The position numbers and the translations under genes are program-made. The notes beneath the pieces were generated by a model. The model was not told where the DNA came from and made no database searches. It worked only from the letters and a program-made list of their open reading frames with translations. From positions 1 to 64,000 of the forward strand of contig NZ_WPIN01000021.1 in the NCBI RefSeq assembly GCF_009754945.1: 64,000 nt of DNA, given 5' to 3'. Positions 1-6,293 of the stretch are shown here, one piece after another. The DNA is from Spirosoma arboris. GTDB taxonomy: Bacteria; Bacteroidota; Bacteroidia; Cytophagales; Spirosomataceae. Numbering within the stretch: the stretch's first letter is position 1; each line of letters begins with the position of its first letter.

Positions 1-45
1 AATTTAGTAAAAGAATAAATGTTGTACCTAACGTTGTACCTGAAA

Positions 46-79
46 CGAAAAAAGCCACCTAGCATTAAGCTAAGTGGCT
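46..79 (-). terminator. Rho-independent terminator of the tRNA operon
   Basis: On the minus strand an 11-bp stem (one G-U pair; arms at 53-63 and 69-79) is followed by a run of six T. It sits 11 bases after the 3' end of tRNA-Pro, so it probably ends the tRNA-Ser/tRNA-Pro transcript. Confidence 0.75.
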
Positions 80-90
80 GATTTTCAGTG

Positions 91-164
91 TCGGGGTGGC
101 AGGATTCGAACCTACGACCTCCTGCTCCCAAAGCAGGCGCGATACCGGGCTACGCTACACCCCG
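91..164 (-). tRNA. tRNA-Pro (anticodon UGG)
   Basis: The minus strand folds into a full cloverleaf: acceptor stem CGGGGTG/CACCCCG with discriminator A, an anticodon stem of CTGCT/GCAGG type around TTGGGA (anticodon TGG), and a T loop GTTCGAATC. The 5' C is usual for bacterial tRNA-Pro. No CCA is encoded. It is the second gene of a two-tRNA operon, 21 bases downstream of tRNA-Ser. Confidence 0.95.
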
Positions 165-185
165 AAGGTTTACTCTTGTACTCAG

Positions 186-272
186 CGGAGAGAGAGGGAT
201 TCGAACCCTCGGTACCGTTACCAGTACGACAGTTTAGCAAACTGTTCCTTTCGGCCACTCAGGCATCTCTCC
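186..272 (-). tRNA. tRNA-Ser (anticodon GCU)
   Basis: The minus strand gives an 87-nt cloverleaf with acceptor stem GGAGAGA/TCTCTCC, discriminator G, anticodon GCT in the loop between ACAGT and ACTGT, and a long variable arm typical of serine tRNAs. It reads AGC/AGU codons. It is first in the tRNA operon, with a promoter 36 bases upstream. Confidence 0.95.
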
Positions 273-307
273 GAAGCCAATCACTTCCTTCTTAAATGAT
301 TGGGACA

Positions 308-338
308 CAAAGGTAAGGCAATTAAATGCTTTAGTCAA
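308..338 (-). promoter_or_regulatory. Bacteroidota-type promoter for the tRNA operon
   Basis: Read on the minus strand: TTG (338-336), 20 bases, then TACCTTTG (315-308). This matches the Bacteroidota primary sigma factor pattern TTG-N19/20-TAnnTTTG. The tRNA-Ser 5' end lies 36 bases downstream of the -7 element, a plausible short leader. Confidence 0.75.
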
Positions 339-440
339 GTAAAATCTCACAAAATCTTTTCTTAATCGCTAATTTTGCTCTGCCTAATGTGGTTACCCAG
401 TGACTAAACTGGGTCAGCATCAGCCTGATACTTGCGCTAA

Positions 441-1403
441 ATGAACTGGCTATATCCTTTTTCCCGCACCGATTTTTTTTTAATTACCCTGTTCGTCGGC
501 CTTTATGCACTCTATATTTGGCGCACATTTCGATTGGCTCGTCAACTAAATACGTCGGCCTGGGGAGTGGTGCCTAAGTTTTTTCTTCGTGGTAGTTATT
601 TGACTTTATTGATTATCGCATTACTTGGCCCCTCCTTCGGCGAAGTTGAAGGAGATCTCTCAACAACGGGCCATGACACGTTTCTGATTGTCGACATCTC
701 GCGGTCGATGGATGCGAACGATGTCGTGCCAACCCGACTTGAACGGGTCAAATATGACATTCAACAACTTTGCGATACGCTCCCTTCCGGTCGATTTGGG
801 CTTATATTGGCGTCTTCAGAATCATTTATTTTATCCCCTCTCACTGCCGATCAAGATGCCCTTAATCAATTCCTGCGAGAAGTGCATTCGAATATTACGC
901 CGACAGGAGGAACAGACCTGTGTAGTGCAATCGAACTGGCCTATCAAAAACTAATTACAGACTCCTCGACTCACCAGAGTGTTCGGTCAATTGTATTGTT
1001 TAGCGATGGTGAAAATTTCGCCCCCTGTGAACGGACGACATTAACTCGCTTACGAGCCCAGGGAATTCCACTCATCACAGTTGGTGTCGGAACGGAAGCG
1101 GGATCGTCAATTCGAAAAGGACACGATTTTGTTCGAGATGAGGATCACCAGATTGTTCGTAGTCGACTGAATCGCCCATTCTTACAGGATCTAGCCCGCG
1201 ACGGCCGTGGCCAATATATTGAAGCGGATGCTAATAATCGATATGTGAATGAGTTAGCAGATATTTTACGATCGCTGAAAGGGGGAATAATTAACCAGCA
1301 TCATATAACAGTCTCCACCAATAAATACTATTATTTCCTACTGGCTGCATTAGGATTAATAGTAATCGACTTAATTCTGACGATCCGAACGTTTCGGCTG
1401 TGA
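441..1403 (+). CDS. VWA domain membrane protein, BatA/BatB type
   Basis: A 320-residue protein of the Bat (Bacteroides aerotolerance) family. Two membrane helices lie near the N-terminus (about 13-31 and 51-68), then a von Willebrand A domain with an intact MIDAS site (D85-I-S87-R-S89, the TGGTD loop and the SDGE loop), then a C-terminal membrane helix (about 298-318). Known relatives sit in the inner membrane with the VWA domain in the periplasm. The TPR gene 51 bases downstream resembles BatC, so the two probably work together. BatD and the MoxR ATPase of the usual cluster are not in the window. The exact role (envelope stress, aerotolerance) is inferred from the family. Confidence 0.85.
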   Translation: MNWLYPFSRTDFFLITLFVGLYALYIWRTFRLARQLNTSAWGVVPKFFLRGSYLTLLIIALLGPSFGEVEGDLSTTGHDTFLIVDISRSMDANDVVPTRLERVKYDIQQLCDTLPSGRFGLILASSESFILSPLTADQDALNQFLREVHSNITPTGGTDLCSAIELAYQKLITDSSTHQSVRSIVLFSDGENFAPCERTTLTRLRAQGIPLITVGVGTEAGSSIRKGHDFVRDEDHQIVRSRLNRPFLQDLARDGRGQYIEADANNRYVNELADILRSLKGGIINQHHITVSTNKYYYFLLAALGLIVIDLILTIRTFRL

Positions 1404-1454
1404 GTTGGTCTCAAGGTTTCGTCTTATTTTTGGGCAGCCGTACGTTATGTCTTT

Positions 1455-2150
1455 ATGATTTACTTAGTCATTGCTGCCTGGCTTTGGTTGAATGAACTGC
1501 TTCCGCTAAACCAGATTACTCAGAACAATCAAGCTCGACAGGAAGCCCAGATAGCTTATCAGGCTGGGCAGTATAATCGTGCTCTGGCTCTATATGTCTA
1601 CCTAAGCAAAACAACGACAACGATTGATCCGGCAGTCCGCCTGAATCTCGGCCATACCTATTTTAAATTAAAGCAATACGCGAAAGCTAAACCACAATAC
1701 GAAACGCTGCTTCGATCTGATCGATCTGATTTACGGACAGCAGCTGCTACGCAATTAGGGGTAATGGCCTGTCTGGAAGGAGACAGTGTAGTTGCTTTGA
1801 CTTTATTTCAGCAGGCGCTACTTGAAAATGCCGATAATGAATCAGCACGTTATAATTTTGAATTAATTAAAACGCATTACTCAGGAAAAGTGCCTGCTAA
1901 AAATGCACATCACCAATCATCAACTCAAAAACCGAAGCTGGTCAATAAGCCTCGTCCTATGGGTGGCCAGCAGGTCGAACAGTCAGACCGGCAGGATGAG
2001 CTGTTGCGCCGTTTTCAACGCATGAACCTAAGTGAAGAACAGGCGTTGCAGCTCCTGGATGCTATGCGAAGCAATGACCTTCCGTATGCGCTGACGCGTT
2101 CAGCCCGACATGCAGAAACGAAGCCTAAAGAGGGCGAAAATCGATGGTAA
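1455..2150 (+). CDS. TPR protein, BatC-like
   Basis: A 231-residue protein with an N-terminal hydrophobic segment and two or three tetratricopeptide repeats (about residues 30-140; units such as YNRALALYVYL and YAKAKPQYETLL). A charged tail follows (RRFQRMNLSEEQALQLLDAM), as seen in BatC/BatE proteins. It lies directly after the VWA gene in the same direction, which supports a Bat complex partner role. The TPRs are visible; the BatC assignment rests on context and tail similarity. Confidence 0.75.
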   Translation: MIYLVIAAWLWLNELLPLNQITQNNQARQEAQIAYQAGQYNRALALYVYLSKTTTTIDPAVRLNLGHTYFKLKQYAKAKPQYETLLRSDRSDLRTAAATQLGVMACLEGDSVVALTLFQQALLENADNESARYNFELIKTHYSGKVPAKNAHHQSSTQKPKLVNKPRPMGGQQVEQSDRQDELLRRFQRMNLSEEQALQLLDAMRSNDLPYALTRSARHAETKPKEGENRW

Positions 2151-2161
2151 GCATTACTAAA

Positions 2162-2217
2162 GTTTCAGGTTCAAGGGTCTGCTAACGTATTGGAACTTGA
2201 AACGTCGAACCTGAAAC
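2162..2217. repeat. Short inverted repeat between batC-like gene and thiolase
   Basis: Perfect 11-bp arms (GTTTCAGGTTC at 2162-2172 and its complement at 2207-2217) around a 34-base loop. The core TTCAGGTT recurs in the inverted repeat after the thiolase gene. Confidence 0.6.
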
Positions 2218-2226
2218 AACAAAAAG

Positions 2227-3408
2227 ATGAACATGAATGAAGTCGTTATTATTTCTGCAGTTCGGACACCCATTGGTGGTTTTGGGGGCGTCTTATCAAC
2301 TCTATCAGCTGTCGATCTGGGTGCAGCTGCCATTCGGGGGGCGCTAAGTCGTGCAGGAGTACAACCCGATCAGGTGCAGGAAGTGTATATGGGCAATGTC
2401 GTGTCTGCAAACGTTGGGCAGGCTCCCGCCAAGCAGGCTGCTCTTAAAGCAGGCCTACCCGCCAACATTCCCTGCACGACCATCAACAAAGTGTGCGCAT
2501 CAGGCACAAAAGCTATTATGCTGGCGGCTCAGACAATTCAGCTCGGGCAGGCCGATATCATTGTGGCTGGGGGAATGGAAAGTATGTCGAATACGCCTTA
2601 TTATGTCCCAAAAGCTCGTTTTGGCTATAAATACGGCAATGCCGAACTCGTCGATGGCCTCGCACGTGATGGACTTGTTGATGCCTACGACCAGTGTGCT
2701 ATGGGCGTTTTTGCGGATCAGACTGCTCAAACGTATGCCATTAGCCGCGAGGAGCAGGATGCTTATACAGTTCAGTCATACCGCCGGGCCGAAGCCAGTA
2801 CACAAAGCGGCCGGTTCAGGGCCGAAATCATCCCCATCGAAGTAGCTGGTCGGAAAGGTAGCGTGACGGTGAGCGAAGATGAAGAGTATAAGAACGTTAT
2901 TTACGACAAAGTCCCAACCCTAAAAGCGGCTTTTACACCCGATGGAACAGTCACTCCTGCCAGTTCATCGCCCATCAGTGATGGCGCTTCTGCGCTGGTA
3001 GTCATGAGCCGACGAAAAGCCGACGAACTGGGACTGAAACCGATTGCCCGGATTCTGGCCTACGCCGACGCCGAACAGGAACCTCAGTGGTTTACGACAG
3101 CCCCAACCAAAGCGGTTCCCCTTGCTCTCGAACGAGCTGGCTTAACAGCTGAAGACATCGATTTTTTTGAAGTAAACGAAGCTTTTTCCGTTGTTCCGCT
3201 TGTATTCAGTAAAGTATTGAATGTGCCGCAGGAAAAACTAAACGCGTTCGGAGGGGCCGTATCAATTGGTCATCCGCTAGGTGCATCAGGCGCCCGAATT
3301 GTGACAACACTCACCAACGTATTGCAACAAAACGGCGGGCGCTATGGAGCGGTCGGTATTTGCAACGGGGGCGGGGGTGCTTCGGCAATTGTTATTGAAA
3401 AACTCTAA
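2227..3408 (+). CDS. Acetyl-CoA C-acetyltransferase (thiolase)
   Basis: A 393-residue type II thiolase, the usual length. It condenses two acetyl-CoA to acetoacetyl-CoA or does the reverse cleavage. The nucleophile C90 lies in NKVCASGTKA, the EVNEAFSV motif is present, GHPLGASGAR supplies the active-site His, and CNGGGGAS supplies the second Cys. ATG at 2227 or 2233 could be the start. Inverted repeats flank it on both sides, so it is probably a single-gene unit. Biosynthetic versus beta-oxidation use cannot be told from sequence. Confidence 0.93.
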   Translation: MNMNEVVIISAVRTPIGGFGGVLSTLSAVDLGAAAIRGALSRAGVQPDQVQEVYMGNVVSANVGQAPAKQAALKAGLPANIPCTTINKVCASGTKAIMLAAQTIQLGQADIIVAGGMESMSNTPYYVPKARFGYKYGNAELVDGLARDGLVDAYDQCAMGVFADQTAQTYAISREEQDAYTVQSYRRAEASTQSGRFRAEIIPIEVAGRKGSVTVSEDEEYKNVIYDKVPTLKAAFTPDGTVTPASSSPISDGASALVVMSRRKADELGLKPIARILAYADAEQEPQWFTTAPTKAVPLALERAGLTAEDIDFFEVNEAFSVVPLVFSKVLNVPQEKLNAFGGAVSIGHPLGASGARIVTTLTNVLQQNGGRYGAVGICNGGGGASAIVIEKL

Positions 3409-3411
3409 TAG

Positions 3412-3474
3412 CTTCAGGTTTACTATTCAACGTTGCCATTTCTTGCACTGAGTTATTGAACAGTAAACCTGAAG
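3412..3474. repeat. Inverted repeat between thiolase and purC
   Basis: Arms of 19 bp (3412-3430 and 3456-3474) with one mismatch. The gene-proximal part CTTCAGGTTTAC resembles the repeat before the thiolase gene. It may act as a terminator but lacks a long T run. Confidence 0.6.
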
Positions 3475-3496
3475 TTTTGAACTTGAAATAGAATAA

Positions 3497-4441
3497 ATGA
3501 ACGCCATTCAAGAAACTAATTTTCAATTTCCCGGCCAGACGGGCTTTTATCGCGGTAAAGTTCGGGATGTGTACGCGTTTCCCGATAAACTTGTCATGAT
3601 CGCATCAGACCGTATTTCGGCCTTCGACGTGGTACTGCCCCGCCCGATTCCGTTTAAAGGACAGGTACTGAATCAAACAGCCGAATACTTTCTTCGGGCC
3701 ACATCGGACATAGTACCAAACTGGCTCCTGGCTGCCCCCGACCCTAATGTAAGCATCGGCCTGAAGTGCGAGCCCTATGCTGTCGAAATGGTTGTTCGGG
3801 GGTATTTGGCTGGTCACGCCTGGCGAGAATACCGCGATGGGCATCGAATACTCTGTGGTGTTGCCTTACCCGATGGATTGCACGAAAATGACCGGCTACC
3901 TACGCCCATTGTTACTCCGTCGACCAAAGCCCACGAGGGCCATGATGAAGACATTAGTCGCGACGAAATTCTGGAACGAGGTATTGTTCAGGAAAGTGAT
4001 TACGTTCAATTAGAGCAGTATGCACTGGCTCTTTTTGCTCGTGGTACTGAAATGGCAGCCAGCCAAGGCCTGATTCTGGTCGATACGAAATATGAATTCG
4101 GCAATTTAAACGGCAAGGTGTATCTGATCGATGAGGTTCATACACCCGATTCCTCTCGGTATTTCTACGCGGATACCTACGAGCAGAAGCAGCAAGCCGG
4201 GGAATCGCAAAAACAATTATCGAAAGAATTCGTTAGAGAATGGCTTATCGCCAACGGTTTTCAGGGGAAAACCGGCCAGTCAGTACCTGTGATGTCTGAT
4301 GAATGGGTGAATCAAATTTCCAAACGCTATATTGAACTATTCGAGACAGTTACGGGTCAGTCTTTTCAACCAGATAATGCTGCCGATCCGCTCGTACGCA
4401 TCGAAAACAATATTTTACAGGCTTTAACTAATGTAGAATAA
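3497..4441 (+). CDS. purC: Phosphoribosylaminoimidazole-succinocarboxamide synthase
   Basis: A 314-residue SAICAR synthase of the longer (about 300 residue) type. It joins CAIR and aspartate with ATP in purine synthesis. Visible family motifs are YRGKVRDVY near the N-terminus, ASDRISAFDV, the STKAHEGHDEDIS loop, LILVDTKYEFG, and DEVHTPDSSRY. It is a single purine gene with no other pur genes nearby. Start ATG at 3497 leaves the conserved N-terminus complete. Confidence 0.95.
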   Translation: MNAIQETNFQFPGQTGFYRGKVRDVYAFPDKLVMIASDRISAFDVVLPRPIPFKGQVLNQTAEYFLRATSDIVPNWLLAAPDPNVSIGLKCEPYAVEMVVRGYLAGHAWREYRDGHRILCGVALPDGLHENDRLPTPIVTPSTKAHEGHDEDISRDEILERGIVQESDYVQLEQYALALFARGTEMAASQGLILVDTKYEFGNLNGKVYLIDEVHTPDSSRYFYADTYEQKQQAGESQKQLSKEFVREWLIANGFQGKTGQSVPVMSDEWVNQISKRYIELFETVTGQSFQPDNAADPLVRIENNILQALTNVE

Positions 4442-4514
4442 GTGAATGAGCAACTGATAGACTGAATGATTTTTGGCTCTATTCTCTCAGTCGCTCTTCG
4501 AAAATTAATTATAC

Positions 4515-4922
4515 ATGAATTACACAATCGAGAAAAACGAACAGTACGCTCTTATCCGATTAGCCGAAAATACGTTTGGCGACGAGGTACCCGCCAAGTT
4601 CGAAACCCTCAGTCGTGGATTATTCCGCGAAGGCTACAGTAATATCATTGTGGATATGGCCCCCGTTCAGTCAGTTGATCAGATGGGCGTTATGGCCCTT
4701 CGGAAAGTCAGTCGACAATGCACGAATGAGGAAGGGCTACTCGTTACCGTTACCAAAAACGATGATCTAATCGAGTTTCTAGACAAGGCTAATCTCACCG
4801 ACCTAACGATTATGCCAACTGTTGAAGAAGCTGTAGATGCTGTTTTTATGAATGAATTGGAAAATGATTTTCGAAGCGAAGAAGACGATGAGTACGACGT
4901 CGGAGGGAGCGTCGAAGCCTAA
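4515..4922 (+). CDS. STAS domain protein (anti-sigma antagonist-like)
   Basis: A 135-residue single STAS domain (about residues 1-105) plus an acidic tail rich in E and D. STAS proteins of the SpoIIAA type are usually switched by phosphorylation of a Ser in a DSSG-like loop; here the loop reads VDQMGVMAL, so the phospho-acceptor Ser is replaced. It may be a constitutive binder or a structural STAS protein. It ends 10 bases before the chosen start of ribonuclease Z and may be co-transcribed with it. No anti-sigma kinase is nearby. Confidence 0.8.
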   Translation: MNYTIEKNEQYALIRLAENTFGDEVPAKFETLSRGLFREGYSNIIVDMAPVQSVDQMGVMALRKVSRQCTNEEGLLVTVTKNDDLIEFLDKANLTDLTIMPTVEEAVDAVFMNELENDFRSEEDDEYDVGGSVEA

Positions 4923-4932
4923 CGTGGCCACA

Positions 4933-5883
4933 ATGACCCATCCCGAATCGGAACATCATCGTCCAACTCATTTACCATTTGCCCTCACCATTCTGGGGGC
5001 AGGCTCTGCTACACCTACCCTTCGGCTTCACCAAACCGCCCAGTTGCTAACTATTGGGAACGATTATGTGCTTATCGACTGTGGCGAAGGCACTCAGTTT
5101 CGGCTAATTGAGCAACGAATTCGACCGGGACGGTTACGCTATATATTTATTAGCCATCTACACGGTGATCATTACTTTGGGCTCGCACCTCTCCTATCAT
5201 CACTAAATATGGCCGGGCGTACCGAAGATTTGTACCTGTTTGGACCGCGTGGGCTGGATGAGGTATTGACGACTATTTTTCGCGTGTCGGATTCTCGTTT
5301 AGGGTATAAACTGCATTTTCAGGTCGTTGAGCCTGACCAACCGGCATTTTTACTCGATCATCCACTCATGAGTGTACGGTCGATTCCGCTTCAGCATCGC
5401 ATCGACTGTACGGGGTACCTGTTTCGGGAAAAACCGACTAAGCCCCATTTGTTACGTGAGAAGCTTCCCGACGATGTTCCGATAGCGTATCTGAAACAAC
5501 TAAAAGACGGGCAGGATATTCTGGATGCCGACGGCCAGCTACTCTATGCTGCAGCCGATTATACTGAACCCGGCCCTGCTCCCCGCTCCTACGCCTTTTG
5601 TTCTGATACTCGCTATGTAGAAGAATTAATTCCACAACTACAGGGTGTCGATTTACTCTATCATGAAGCAACGTTTTTGCAGGATAATGCGATAAGAGCT
5701 GCCGAAGTTTACCATTCTACCGCCGAACAGGCAGCTACTATTGCCGCCAAAGCAGGTGTTGGACGTTTATTAATTGGTCATTTCTCGTCGCGCTATAAAC
5801 AGTTTGAGCCATTTTTAGACGAAGCGCGGGCCGTTTTTCCCGAAACCTACCTGGCTATCGAAGGACAGACGACTGATATTTGA
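4933..5883 (+). CDS. rnz: Ribonuclease Z
   Basis: A metallo-beta-lactamase fold tRNA 3' endonuclease, 316 residues from the chosen ATG, close to the family's 305-310. The metal motif HLHGDH is at residues 75-80; the N-terminal LTILGAGSATPT, the later CSDTRY and LYHEATF, and the C-terminal GHFSSRY motifs are all present. In-frame ATGs at 4852 and 4888 would overlap the STAS gene and add non-conserved residues, so 4933 was preferred; the start is uncertain. Its job is to remove 3' trailers from tRNA precursors. Confidence 0.9.
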   Translation: MTHPESEHHRPTHLPFALTILGAGSATPTLRLHQTAQLLTIGNDYVLIDCGEGTQFRLIEQRIRPGRLRYIFISHLHGDHYFGLAPLLSSLNMAGRTEDLYLFGPRGLDEVLTTIFRVSDSRLGYKLHFQVVEPDQPAFLLDHPLMSVRSIPLQHRIDCTGYLFREKPTKPHLLREKLPDDVPIAYLKQLKDGQDILDADGQLLYAAADYTEPGPAPRSYAFCSDTRYVEELIPQLQGVDLLYHEATFLQDNAIRAAEVYHSTAEQAATIAAKAGVGRLLIGHFSSRYKQFEPFLDEARAVFPETYLAIEGQTTDI

Positions 5884-5898
5884 CTTATCAGGGGACTT

Positions 5899-5973
5899 TA
5901 AATTCTGTGGATTCTAAGATTCTATTGATGTAAATTGGGAGGTTCAATCAAGTCTTAGAATCCACAGAATTTA
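5899..5973. repeat. Perfect 21-bp inverted repeat before the Hsp70 module
   Basis: Arms 5899-5919 and 5953-5973 are exact complements around a 33-base loop. The right arm ends 7 bases before the ATG of the GrpE-like gene, so in RNA it could hide that gene's translation start region. It could also serve as the rnz terminator. Confidence 0.75.
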
Positions 5974-5979
5974 TTCCAA

Positions 5980-6282
5980 ATGCGCCCTCTGGTTGATATT
6001 GCGAATCAAGTACATATCCTCGAAAAAAAGGCAGAAAAAGATAAACTGTCTGGTAACACTTACAGTCGCCCGCTGCAACGGATTCGCCAAGCGCTCCTGG
6101 AGCTTGGTATAAGCTACCACAGTCCCGATGGAGAACCCTACTCCGAAACTCGTACGGATGTCGAAGCCAGTGTAACCGGCGATTTGACAGATAATCTGGT
6201 CATTACGCAGGTTATTAAACCCATCGTTACCTATAATGGTCAAATTATTCAGACAGGAATTGTTATTGTAGAGAGCTTATAA
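5980..6282 (+). CDS. Miniature GrpE-like protein
   Basis: A 100-residue protein not assigned by name. Residues 46-100 resemble the beta-domain of GrpE, the nucleotide exchange factor of DnaK: SPDGEPYSETRTDVEAS aligns in pattern with GrpE's GEPFDPxxHEAVS, followed by VITQVIKPIVTYNGQIIQTG in place of the GY...GRVLRPA strand. Residues 1-45 form a short helical region with no room for GrpE's long paired helix. The Hsp70 gene starts 11 bases downstream, so it is probably that protein's dedicated exchange factor (inference). Confidence 0.65.
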   Translation: MRPLVDIANQVHILEKKAEKDKLSGNTYSRPLQRIRQALLELGISYHSPDGEPYSETRTDVEASVTGDLTDNLVITQVIKPIVTYNGQIIQTGIVIVESL

Positions 6283-6293
6283 ATCAACCCTTT

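Noticed and set aside
74..299. Two short plus-strand ORFs over the tRNA genes
   Set aside because: They run antisense through two complete tRNA cloverleaves; the frames are chance.
4442..4500. Possible inverted repeat between purC and the STAS gene
   Set aside because: Pairing (TGAGCAACTGA against TCAGTCGCTC) has too many mismatches to support as a feature.
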